Assembly: GCA_027449585.1 (NCBI GenBank)
Contig: DAIDLJ010000007.1
Location: 1 to 31,712, forward strand
Length of the DNA: 31,712 bases
Source: Microcaldota archaeon
Lineage (GTDB): Archaea > Micrarchaeota > Micrarchaeia > Micrarchaeales > CABMGC01
Direction of reading: 5' to 3'
Below, in pieces: positions 23,323 through 30,316 of this stretch. The notes under the pieces are model-generated. The model was given only the letters and a program-made list of their open reading frames with translations. It made no database searches and was not told the DNA's origin. How positions within the stretch are numbered: the first letter of the stretch is position 1; every line of letters starts with the position of its first letter. The position numbers were made by a program, and so were the translations under genes.

Positions 23323-23727
23323 TCACATCTTACTTATCTTCAAAGTCATATTCCTTGGTAAGGCTATCGATTTCCAGGTTCTATTGTCTATTGCAACTTG
23401 CACTATCTTCCCTTCGCACGAAAGTTCTGCGCCTTTGTATATCCTAAAATTAAATTCAAGCGCCTTCTTTCCCACCCTTGTCGCATTTACATGCGTGCGT
23501 ATCCTATCGCCTAACCTTAATGGCCTGTGGTATTTTGCATGTGATTCAACCACAACGAACCATACCCTATTGTTGACAAGAGGCCAATTGAGCTCAAATT
23601 TGCTCCTTGCAAACTGCTCAAAGGCGTCCGTGAAGAACCTATAATATCCCGCATAATGGACAATGCCCTGCGCATCGGTGTCATAAATCCTTACTCGCTC
23701 TTCCCATACAAAATCCTTGTTCGGCAT
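23323..23727 (-). CDS. acyl-CoA thioesterase, YbgC/4HBT hotdog family
   Basis: 134 residues, a normal length for a single hotdog domain. YDTDAQGIVHYAGYYRFF (15-32) is the active-site segment of the 4-hydroxybenzoyl-CoA thioesterase/YbgC group, with the catalytic Asp18. ESHAKYHRPLRLGDRI and the FNFRIY strand follow as expected. These enzymes hydrolyse small or medium acyl-CoA thioesters in the cytoplasm. A TATA box (23748-23756 on the minus strand) lies 25 bases before the ATG, so the start is well fixed. The true substrate is unknown. It is not in an operon. Confidence 0.88.
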   Translation of the reverse strand: MPNKDFVWEERVRIYDTDAQGIVHYAGYYRFFTDAFEQFARSKFELNWPLVNNRVWFVVVESHAKYHRPLRLGDRIRTHVNATRVGKKALEFNFRIYKGAELSCEGKIVQVAIDNRTWKSIALPRNMTLKISKM

Positions 23728-23747
23728 AATTGTAAATGGAACTTCTA

Positions 23748-23756
23748 GTTATAAAG
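23748..23756 (-). promoter_or_regulatory. TATA box for the thioesterase
   Basis: CTTTATAAC as read on the minus strand, centred 25 bases before the ATG at 23727; leaderless spacing. Confidence 0.6.
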
Positions 23757-23840
23757 TTTTGCGCATTTGCTTCGCGCCACTTTGTGCCTATGCCCATCCG
23801 CATCGTCATTGTTCAAAGCCGCTCATGCCATTAGATGGAT

Positions 23841-23848
23841 TATTAAAT
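23841..23848 (+). promoter_or_regulatory. TATA box for the gene at 23869
   Basis: TATTAAAT centred 24-25 bases before the ATG at 23869. It excludes the longer reading of that frame from 23767. Confidence 0.5.
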
Positions 23849-23868
23849 GTTTAAATCAAGGTAAGACT

Positions 23869-24354
23869 ATGCAGAAGATGAAGGTAACACGCTATCCACT
23901 TTCTAACGGCGCAAGGTCAATCTTGGTTCTTGCCCTGATAGTCAACATTATCGCCACATTCTTCTTCATCAACTCAAGCATATATAGTAATAATCCAAGC
24001 CTGCTTATTGTTCCTATCATATTCCTTGCGATATTTGTTGTCTTCTTGGTCATACTTCGCTTCAGGTACACATTGCTAGAGAGGTATCCTTACCTGGTAA
24101 ACCTGCCTGCATTTGCATATCGGCTTGGCATACAAAAGAATCCCAAGGTTGCTGGAACGGTTATAAACCGGGTATTCACTGTCCATGCATTTGCTTCGCT
24201 TTTCACGTCGTTGCTATACCTGATTTTCTCTACAACCATATTCAATCAAAACGGCCATCCTGCATTAAAAGAGATATTGTCACTGATTGCCGCATTCATC
24301 ATAGTGGTATTCCTCCAATACAGACGAATCTACAGAAGCTTCGCAGCGCGTTAA
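23869..24354 (+). CDS. unknown four-helix membrane protein
   Basis: 161 residues with four predicted membrane helices at about 15-35, 44-66, 104-124 and 134-155. A basic N-terminus (MQKMKVTRYPLSNGARS) and a middle cytoplasmic loop (LERYPYLVNLPAFAYRLGIQ) separate helix pairs. No family is recognised. The start is set by the TATA box, which implies a leaderless mRNA; the frame upstream of this ATG does not look coding. It converges with the copper ATPase gene, with 27 bases between the stops. Confidence 0.65.
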   Translation: MQKMKVTRYPLSNGARSILVLALIVNIIATFFFINSSIYSNNPSLLIVPIIFLAIFVVFLVILRFRYTLLERYPYLVNLPAFAYRLGIQKNPKVAGTVINRVFTVHAFASLFTSLLYLIFSTTIFNQNGHPALKEILSLIAAFIIVVFLQYRRIYRSFAAR

Positions 24355-24381
24355 CATCTGTCACTTAGATTTTCTATTGGG

Positions 24382-26457
24382 TTATCTCGCCTTAAATCTT
24401 GTCAGCAACAATGAGTTGGAGACCACAGTAACCGAGCTGAAAGCCATCGCCAATGCTGCAAGCGTGGGCAGGAATTTGTATATGCTTACGGTAAAGAAGG
24501 GAATAAGCGCTCCCGCGGCTATAGGTATTAGCACCACATTGTATCCGAAAGCCCAGAACAGATTCTGTCTTATCTTTGACATTGTGCTCTTGCCAAGTTC
24601 AAGTGCAACGTATGCATCGTATATGTTGTTCCTTATCAGTATTATGCCTCCAGCCTGCACTGCCACTTCGGTTCCTGCTCCTATCGCTATCCCCAAGTTG
24701 GCCTTAGTAAGTGCAGGCGCGTCGTTTACCCCATCCCCGACCATGGCCACCACTTTGCCAGATTTTTGTAATTCCATGATCTTTTCCATCTTCTGCTCGG
24801 GCTTAGATTGCGCCATAACATTCTTTATTCCCAGCTGCTTTGCAACCGCATTTGCAACACGTTCATTGTCTCCGGTGATAAGCCACACTTCATTGCCCGA
24901 ACGTTGCAATGCTTCAATGGCCCTCCTGCTATCTTCTTTGAGCACATCTGCAAGTGCTATGAGGCCCACGACGTTGCCATCAACGCCCACCACGAGTGTC
25001 GTTTTCCCTTCAGATTCCAGCCTATGTAGTTCCCTTTCAGAGTCCTCTGGCAGACTCTTGCCCAGCAGCTCTCTGTTGCCTATCGTTATTGCTCTGCCTT
25101 CCCTGTCATATGCAGTTATTCCAAATCCCTGTCTATAGCTGAATTTCTTTGGGAACTCGGCCCTTATATTTTGGCCACTAGCCCTTGCAACTATCGCCTT
25201 GCCAAGCACATGCTCTGAATTTATCTCAGCAACAGCTGCCAGTCTGAGTATCTCTTTCTCACTGTAGGTAGAAAGAGGCACTATATCCGTAACCTCAGGC
25301 TTGCCTTTGGTGAGAGTGCCCGTCTTATCAAGCACTATCGCATTGACTTTGCTTGCAATCTGCAGGCTTTCCCCGCTCTTTACAAGTATGCCTTCCTTTG
25401 CCGCTTTTCCCGATGAGACAAGAAGAGCCGCCGGAGTTGCAATGCCAAGTGCGCATGGACATGCTATGATCAGCACGCTTACGAATATGAGCACGGAAAC
25501 ATTAAGCCCCACGCCTCCCACAAAATACCACGCAAGTGCGGACAATATGCTGATCAATATCACTATCGGAACGAAATAGGATGCTACCTTATCTGCAAGC
25601 CTTTGTATCGGAACCTTGCTTGATGCTGCATCTTCGACGATCTTTATTATCTGCGCCAGGGCAGTGTCCTCTCCAACCTTGACGGCTTTTATCCTAAGAG
25701 AGCTTGTGGCGTTCATCGTCCCTCCAGTTACCTTGTCTCCTTTTCGCTTCGTGACAGGCATGCTCTCCCCAGTGATCATTGACTCATCAACCGAGCTTTC
25801 GCCTTCCAGAACCACGGAATCGGTGGGTATCTTTTCTCCCGGTTTTACAAGAAGTATATCGCCTTCCTTGATCTGTTCGATCGAAACATCCATGACTTCG
25901 CTTTCTCTTACAAGATGCGCTATTTTTGGCTGCAGCGCCACAAGCGCCGAGACTGCCGTAGATGCCCTTGCCTCCGCAAGCCTTTGCATGTATGTTCCTG
26001 TCAATATTAGGGCTATTATGATCGTCGACGTGTCGTAATAGATGCCACCTGTAGGAAATACCGCAGGAGCAAGCACCATTACCGTGCTGTACGCCCAAGC
26101 CGCGCTTGTGCCTATCGCTATAAGCGTATCCATGTTCGCCGATCTATTTCTCACCGCATCAATTATCCCAGCATAGAACCTCTGCCCGGCATAGAATTGA
26201 ACAATGCTGGCAAGGACAAGCATTACGTAGTTGCCATAATCCAGATGCAGAACGTACGTGAGAATGGCCACTACTATTGTCAGTGGCCACGAAACCAAAA
26301 GCGCCCGTTTGAGCGTCTTCATCTCAAGCTCCGGTTTATCGAACTGAAGCTTGCAGGCAGTGCTGCAGAAGTAGTACTTCTTTCCCTCCTTATCGCTTTT
26401 CAGTTCTGTATTCTTTTCTTCAACATACATTCCGCACACAGGATCTGTTGCCATCAT
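24382..26457 (-). CDS. copper-type P1B ATPase with N-terminal YHS domain
   Basis: 691 residues. The start at 26457 overlaps the preceding stop (ATGA), so translation is coupled. Residues 4-40 form a YHS/TRASH metal-binding domain (DPVCGM, then YYFCSTAC; Cys8, 31, 35) in place of the usual HMA domain. Eight membrane helices follow, with TGES in the actuator, CPCALG (Cys333, Cys335) in helix 6, the phosphorylated Asp in DKTGTLTKG (about 376) and GDGVNDAPAL. YN in helix 7 and AMAFSSVTVV in helix 8 fit the Cu+ exporting CopA group. The usual SEHPL of the nucleotide site reads SEHVL (about 413-417), losing the conserved proline. It should pump Cu+ or Ag+ out of the cell. It is the last gene of a three-gene operon. 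Confidence 0.93.
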   Translation of the reverse strand: MMATDPVCGMYVEEKNTELKSDKEGKKYYFCSTACKLQFDKPELEMKTLKRALLVSWPLTIVVAILTYVLHLDYGNYVMLVLASIVQFYAGQRFYAGIIDAVRNRSANMDTLIAIGTSAAWAYSTVMVLAPAVFPTGGIYYDTSTIIIALILTGTYMQRLAEARASTAVSALVALQPKIAHLVRESEVMDVSIEQIKEGDILLVKPGEKIPTDSVVLEGESSVDESMITGESMPVTKRKGDKVTGGTMNATSSLRIKAVKVGEDTALAQIIKIVEDAASSKVPIQRLADKVASYFVPIVILISILSALAWYFVGGVGLNVSVLIFVSVLIIACPCALGIATPAALLVSSGKAAKEGILVKSGESLQIASKVNAIVLDKTGTLTKGKPEVTDIVPLSTYSEKEILRLAAVAEINSEHVLGKAIVARASGQNIRAEFPKKFSYRQGFGITAYDREGRAITIGNRELLGKSLPEDSERELHRLESEGKTTLVVGVDGNVVGLIALADVLKEDSRRAIEALQRSGNEVWLITGDNERVANAVAKQLGIKNVMAQSKPEQKMEKIMELQKSGKVVAMVGDGVNDAPALTKANLGIAIGAGTEVAVQAGGIILIRNNIYDAYVALELGKSTMSKIRQNLFWAFGYNVVLIPIAAGALIPFFTVSIYKFLPTLAALAMAFSSVTVVSNSLLLTRFKAR

Positions 26458-26606
26458 CTCACCTTTCTGCCCTTCATTGCTTCTATATACTGTCTTGCAA
26501 CTTTTAGGTTGCAGCTTGAGCGGATAGAGCGCCACTCATGGCGCTTCTCTGCAAGCTTCTTGCTGCTATGGTGCAGGCCACAAATTCCGCACCCATATTC
26601 CAGCAT
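26454..26606 (-). CDS. very small Cys/His-rich protein in the copper operon
   Basis: 50 residues, too short for most gene finders. It starts MLEYGCGICGLHHSSKK, with Cys6, Cys9, His12 and His13 in a tight CxxCxxHH cluster; a further His23 and Cys32 follow. The rest is basic and helical. Its ATG is two bases after the stop of the YHS gene, and its own stop overlaps the ATPase ATG as ATGA. Such spacing on both sides strongly suggests a translated gene. I do not recognise a family. A metal chaperone or sensor for the ATPase is a fair guess. A perfect AGCGCC/GGCGCT hairpin (26528-26545) lies inside the coding part. Confidence 0.6.
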   Translation of the reverse strand: MLEYGCGICGLHHSSKKLAEKRHEWRSIRSSCNLKVARQYIEAMKGRKVR

Positions 26607-26608
26607 TG

Positions 26609-26746
26609 CTACTTTACGTAATTCCCGGGATTATTGTCGAAGCGCTGTTTGCAGGCCAAAGAACAGAAATAATATTTTTTGTTCTTGTAGTCGCTCTTAA
26701 ATTGGGAATTCTCATTTACATCCATTTTGCATACCGGATCCTTCAT
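26609..26746 (-). CDS. stand-alone YHS-domain protein
   Basis: 45 residues, a bare YHS/TRASH domain: MKDPVCKMDV, then YYFCSLACKQRFD (Cys6, Cys28, Cys32). It is clearly related to the N-terminal domain of the ATPase two genes on, which has DPVCGM and YYFCSTAC. Free YHS proteins may carry Cu+ or another soft metal, or pass it to the pump. It is the first gene of the operon, with a TATA-like element at 26779-26787. Length fits a single domain and the cysteine set is complete. It lies below usual ORF length limits. Confidence 0.82.
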   Translation of the reverse strand: MKDPVCKMDVNENSQFKSDYKNKKYYFCSLACKQRFDNNPGNYVK

Positions 26747-26778
26747 ACTACCACAATTACTATTGCTCAATAACTAAT

Positions 26779-26787
26779 CTTATACTT
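26779..26787 (-). promoter_or_regulatory. promoter of the YHS/copper ATPase operon
   Basis: AGTATAAGA as read on the minus strand, preceded by GAAA. It would start a transcript about 10 bases before the ATG at 26746. It lies just past the end of the aldo/keto reductase gene, so the copper operon is separately controlled. Confidence 0.45.
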
Positions 26788-26819
26788 TTCCATTTATTTA
26801 TCACGGAACGTGCCTAAAA

Positions 26820-27689
26820 TTAGACATTTAGCTTACGCCCGAAATCTCGCTGTTTTATCCTAAAGGCAATTGGAGGTTGCTGAAATGCCCTAGACTTATC
26901 GTCTATCTTCCCGATGTCCTCTTTGTCCAACTTGAATTCCAACGCGCCGAAATTCTCATCCACATGTTCAATTCTGTTTGCTTTTGGTATTGCTACCACT
27001 CTATCCTTGGATATTACCCAGCGTAGTGCGACTTGCACTGCGCTTTTCCCATACTTTCCTCCAATCTCATTAAGCAGGTTCATGAATTCCCTGTTCTCGG
27101 CCTTAAACAGCGCGCCGTGCCCAAGCGGGCTGTAAGCTATTACCGTGATCCTATTTTTTCTTGCATAATCGATGAATTCATTCTCAAATTCCCTCACGAT
27201 CGGGCTGTATTCTATCTGGTTTGATACTATTTCCGAATTTTTAAGAACGCTCTGGGCAGTCTCAAATTCCTGAATGGAGAAATTAGACACTCCTATATGC
27301 CTTATCTTACCCTGCTTTTGGAGCTCCTCCATAGCAGACATCGTTTCCTTAATTGATATGTTGTAATTGGGCCAATGCAACTGATAGAGATCGATGGTCT
27401 TTATGCCAAGCCTCTTTAGGCTGTCATTGCAGGCCTTGATAACCTCGTCATGGCCGAAATGGTCCGGCCAGACCTTTGTCGCTACGAAGACCTCCTTCTC
27501 GTCCCTTATTGCCTCTCCCACAACCCCTTCGGTCCCGTACATCTCTGCAGTGTCTATGAACCTTATTCCCAGATCCAGTCCGTGTTTCAATGCTGCAACG
27601 CTTTCGGCAGCGCCTTTGCTAAGCTCCCAGCTTCCCATTCCCATTGCTGGAATCTTTTCGCCAGTTTTTCCTAATTCTTTCTGGTCCAT
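26820..27689 (-). CDS. aldo/keto reductase
   Basis: 289 residues from the ATG at 27687-27689. The AKR tetrad is complete: Asp46 (in FIDTAEMYG), Tyr51, Lys72 (in VATKVWP) and His105 (in YQLHWPNYN). The second half has IEYSPIV, VIAYSPLGHG and the NADPH-site AIPKANRIEHVDENFGAL. It reduces aldehydes or ketones with NADPH in the cytoplasm; 2,5-diketo-gluconate-reductase-like and methylglyoxal reductases are close relatives. The frame opens 21 codons earlier, but that part does not match the family, and a TATA-like run sits about 28 bases before the chosen ATG. It lies between the copper operon and the ferritin-like regulator; a stress role is possible. Confidence 0.92.
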   Translation of the reverse strand: MDQKELGKTGEKIPAMGMGSWELSKGAAESVAALKHGLDLGIRFIDTAEMYGTEGVVGEAIRDEKEVFVATKVWPDHFGHDEVIKACNDSLKRLGIKTIDLYQLHWPNYNISIKETMSAMEELQKQGKIRHIGVSNFSIQEFETAQSVLKNSEIVSNQIEYSPIVREFENEFIDYARKNRITVIAYSPLGHGALFKAENREFMNLLNEIGGKYGKSAVQVALRWVISKDRVVAIPKANRIEHVDENFGALEFKLDKEDIGKIDDKSRAFQQPPIAFRIKQRDFGRKLNV

Positions 27690-27838
27690 AAAACCGCCAA
27701 AATCCTTTCCGTTAAAATAATAACTTCGCTTAAATTGCAATTCTTCTTGCAAAGTATTTATCCAGTTAAATCTTTAATATATTATCTGATATTATTTTTC
27801 TATTAAAAGAAGCGCACCGTCCAAGGAAACATTACTGG

Positions 27839-28576
27839 TTACTTTATAAGATTCCTAAACTTCTTGAGAAGCACTATCTGTTCCTTGTCGTCCATCTCTA
27901 TCGATTCGATTAAAAGACCCGCTTCAGGTCCGAGGCGCTCCTTGATCTCATTTATGGATATCTCCTTATGCTCCCTTGCCTTTTCCAAAAGTTTGTCAAC
28001 TATATCTATCGAAACCCTTCCGAACTCTCCGCTTAGCGGTTTATCTACGCGTTCAAGAAGCGCCTGCACAATATCCGCATGCCTTAGGCTGTCTGTTGCT
28101 ATCTGCCTGAATAGAATGCGTGCAAAATAACTGCTGCTGCTCTGCGCAAAACCCAGGAAATACATTGCGCTATCGTGCTCCCTTTTTATTCTCTCGGCAA
28201 GTATCGACTTTATTTCTGCATTTGAATACTTCTCCTTTGCGACTGCAACTGCCTTGCTGCCTTCTGGCGAAATGCCTGCAAGCTCCTGCGCTATTTTTAG
28301 CACCATCCCCTGGCATCTATCATATTCTTTTATCTCGATCAATCTTCCAATCTCAATCGACGCTACTTTGATCACCCTATCAAATCCCTTAAGCCCGCCG
28401 GCGTCTTTTCTAAGCGAGGCTCCCCTTTTGCCTTTAACGTACTGCGATACGGCAGAAGGTGTAATTCCAAGGGCAGCCGATACCTCCTTGTTTGATTTTC
28501 CCATCCCGCTAACCAGCTCAATTGCAATAGAGATTCGCGTGGCGTTAAGAATGCTTCCAAAAGACTGCGCTTTCAA
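27839..28576 (-). CDS. HTH - ferritin-like fusion, probable metal-sensing regulator
   Basis: 245 residues. The start is a TTG at 28574-28576, fixed by AGGTGAT five bases upstream. Residues about 10-55 form a helix-turn-helix (NKEVSAALGITPSAVSQYVK, then GKRG) like archaeal COG2522-type regulators, with one Cys (88) after it. Residues about 125-245 look like a ferritin-like four-helix bundle: REHDSAMYFLGFAQ, then FRQIATDSLRHADIVQALLE, EKAREHKEI and ESIEMDDKEQ. Candidate ligands are Glu133, His134, Asp162, His166, Glu202, His203, Glu226 and Asp229/230. A DNA-binding head joined to an iron/manganese-type site suggests a metal sensor. It is divergent from an NRAMP-related transporter, with two palindromes between them. 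Metal binding is inferred. Confidence 0.75.
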   Translation of the reverse strand: MKAQSFGSILNATRISIAIELVSGMGKSNKEVSAALGITPSAVSQYVKGKRGASLRKDAGGLKGFDRVIKVASIEIGRLIEIKEYDRCQGMVLKIAQELAGISPEGSKAVAVAKEKYSNAEIKSILAERIKREHDSAMYFLGFAQSSSSYFARILFRQIATDSLRHADIVQALLERVDKPLSGEFGRVSIDIVDKLLEKAREHKEISINEIKERLGPEAGLLIESIEMDDKEQIVLLKKFRNLIK

Positions 28577-28581
28577 GGCAT

Positions 28582-28588
28582 ATCACCT
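28582..28588 (-). promoter_or_regulatory. ribosome site that decides the regulator's TTG start
   Basis: AGGTGAT as read on the minus strand, complementary to the 16S 3' end, five bases before TTG. A closer ATG (28579-28581) hits a stop after two codons. Confidence 0.7.
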
Positions 28589-28605
28589 AAAAATTCAGTG
28601 CACCC

Positions 28606-28617
28606 TGTTAATTAACA
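28606..28617. promoter_or_regulatory. palindromic operator candidate 1
   Basis: TGTTAATTAACA is a perfect 12-base palindrome in the gap between the regulator and the NRAMP-related gene, 29 bases before the regulator's start. It abuts the second palindrome with no spacer, and both use the half-site TGTTAA. Confidence 0.65.
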
Positions 28618-28639
28618 CTGTTAATATTAGTATTAACAG
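28618..28639. promoter_or_regulatory. palindromic operator candidate 2
   Basis: Arms CTGTTAATA (28618-28626) and TATTAACAG (28631-28639) pair perfectly around TTAG. It ends seven bases before the transporter's TATA box and overlaps the likely promoter of the regulator. A dimeric repressor here could act on both genes. Confidence 0.7.
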
Positions 28640-28646
28640 CGTTAGC

Positions 28647-28654
28647 TATATAAA
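28647..28654 (+). promoter_or_regulatory. TATA box for the NRAMP-related operon
   Basis: TATATAAA directly beside the second palindrome. It should give a transcript start near 28677 and a leader of about 35 bases that contains a GGTGAT ribosome site (28702-28707). Confidence 0.6.
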
Positions 28655-28711
28655 TATGACTGCCTACAACCTATTAAACGATCCAAATCCTTCCTGGTCC
28701 TGGTGATAATA

Positions 28712-30100
28712 ATGAGCATATTGCCAAATTCTTCAAAAGCTAAAGAAGGGCATGACGCTTTAAAGCAGCAGGCAAATGGGGACATAAAATACGAGGATAT
28801 AGTCCGCGTGAAGGAGAGAAGGGAGATAGAGCACCTTCGGTCGGAGAAGTCCCCGTTAAACAGGCTGCTTTTGATTCTCCTACTTGTGGGACCTGGCATG
28901 CTTGTGATGCTTGCAGACAACGATGCAGGCGGAGTCATTACATACGCCATAACCGGCGCCACCTACGGAATAAGCATATTCATACCCTTCTTGCTCCTGA
29001 TGATCTTCGTGGCCTATATCGTGCAGGAGATGACTGTCAGGCTGGGCGCAGTTACGCATCGCGGCCATGCGGAGATGATCTTTAGCCGGTTCGGGAAGGG
29101 TTGGGGGCTATTCTCAATGGCCGACTTAATCATAGTAAACTTTCTGACCATGGTCACCGAGTTCATAGGCATGGGCGCAGGCCTGCTGTTCATCGGGGTG
29201 CCTCTGGTTTACGGTGTTCTAATAAGCGCAGGCGTTCTACTGCTCATACTCTCCATAAGGAGATACTTGACCATAGAGAAGATAATCCTGCTATTTGCGG
29301 TATTCAACCTGATATACCTGCCCCTGGTATTTCTGGCGCATCCAACCATATCTGATATAACCAAGGCATTTTCATTCTCAGGAATCCCTCTTGGCAGTTC
29401 CTTGACCACCTTCATATTCCTAATAATAGCCAACCTGGGGACCACGATAGCGCCATGGATGCTCTTCTATCAGCAATCTGCAGTGGTCGACAAGGGAAGC
29501 ACAAAGGAGGATCTGCTCTATGGGAAATTGGATACCTTTGTAGGTGCGGTCCTGATGGGCATAGTGTCTGTGGCCATAGTCATGCTCACTGCGCTCACAC
29601 TTCATGCACATGGCGCAAGCACACTTGCATATACTGGTCTTGACTTTGCCAACACAATCTCAAAGGTACTGGGCCAATATGCCGGAGTGCTCTTCTCGAT
29701 AGGCCTATTTGAAGCCGGTTTCGTGGCCGCCTTCGCATTGTCATCCTCATCGGCGTGGGCATACGGCGAGGTAATGAACGTGCCGCACAGCTTAAACCGC
29801 AAGTTCGGTGAAGCCAAGGCATTCTACTCCATCTTCTTCATAAGCATACTGGGATCGGCCCTGGTGGTTCTCATACCTGGCGCCCCCCTTGGATTCTTCA
29901 CTCTCCTGGTTCAGATAATGGCGACAATACTCATGCCTCCTGCCCTGATCTTCCTATACCTGCTTGTCAACGACAGAAGCCTTATGGGGGACAAGGTCAA
30001 CGGAAAGTTTACTAACATCGCAGTCATATCAATAATAATTGCGATAATCGTAATGAATACTATTCTAGCAATATTGCTGGTAAAGGGTGGAAAAATATGA
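28712..30100 (+). CDS. atypical NRAMP-related divalent metal transporter
   Basis: 462 residues with a charged 45-residue cytoplasmic start and about 11 membrane helices. GPGMLVMLADNDAGG (about 58-72) stands where NRAMP helix 1 has GPGF...DPGN. ANLGTTIAPWMLFYQQSAVVDKG stands where helix 6 normally has the metal-binding MPH. The core fold and the EMTVRLG segment after helix 2 match an archaeal/bacterial NRAMP-related group rather than classic Mn/Fe NRAMP. Loss of DPGN and of the methionine suggests a harder ion such as Mg2+; this is inference. I use ATG 28712, four bases after GGTGAT; GTG 28703 is an alternative. Its stop overlaps the next ATG (ATGA), and it lies divergent from the ferritin-like regulator. 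Confidence 0.85.
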   Translation: MSILPNSSKAKEGHDALKQQANGDIKYEDIVRVKERREIEHLRSEKSPLNRLLLILLLVGPGMLVMLADNDAGGVITYAITGATYGISIFIPFLLLMIFVAYIVQEMTVRLGAVTHRGHAEMIFSRFGKGWGLFSMADLIIVNFLTMVTEFIGMGAGLLFIGVPLVYGVLISAGVLLLILSIRRYLTIEKIILLFAVFNLIYLPLVFLAHPTISDITKAFSFSGIPLGSSLTTFIFLIIANLGTTIAPWMLFYQQSAVVDKGSTKEDLLYGKLDTFVGAVLMGIVSVAIVMLTALTLHAHGASTLAYTGLDFANTISKVLGQYAGVLFSIGLFEAGFVAAFALSSSSAWAYGEVMNVPHSLNRKFGEAKAFYSIFFISILGSALVVLIPGAPLGFFTLLVQIMATILMPPALIFLYLLVNDRSLMGDKVNGKFTNIAVISIIIAIIVMNTILAILLVKGGKI

Positions 30101-30303
30101 ATGCAAACCAGAATCTGGAGATGGTGCACATCACCAAAAGGGAGATAGTCAAGGAGATAGGGGATCAGGCTACCTTTGTTAAAAAGAAGAAGCTAGAGCG
30201 CATGATTCTGACAAAAAGGGAGAGATACCTTATGATTGGAATGAGAATTTACATAGTAGCTCTCATCCTAGTGATACTGCTGAGCCTGCTTGGAATCATC
30301 TGA
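30097..30303 (+). CDS. small one-helix membrane protein coupled to the transporter
   Basis: 68 residues: a charged Lys/Glu-rich N-terminal part (1-45) and one C-terminal membrane helix (YIVALILVILLSLLGII, about 52-68). The ATG overlaps the transporter stop as ATGA. No family is recognised. A tail-anchored partner or regulator of the transporter is the most likely reading from its place. It is followed, 13 bases on, by the AdoMet-decarboxylase-like gene. Confidence 0.7.
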   Translation: MNANQNLEMVHITKREIVKEIGDQATFVKKKKLERMILTKRERYLMIGMRIYIVALILVILLSLLGII

Positions 30304-30316
30304 CTTGGTGACTACG

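Noticed and set aside
24377..25138. Long plus-strand open frame opposite the copper ATPase
   Set aside because: Antisense shadow of a clear P1B ATPase; composition (Ser/Thr/Pro-rich) is typical of reverse-frame reading, and no family or promoter fits.
26458..26535. N-terminal extension of the copper ATPase frame (26 more codons)
   Set aside because: This stretch is explained by the 50-residue Cys/His gene in another frame, whose stop overlaps the ATPase ATG at 26457.
28656..28706. A 16-codon ORF (ending PSWSW) before the NRAMP-related gene, like a leader peptide overlapping GTG 28703
   Set aside because: The transporter's TATA box at 28647-28654 puts the transcript start near 28677, so this ATG would not be on the mRNA. 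It has no ribosome site.
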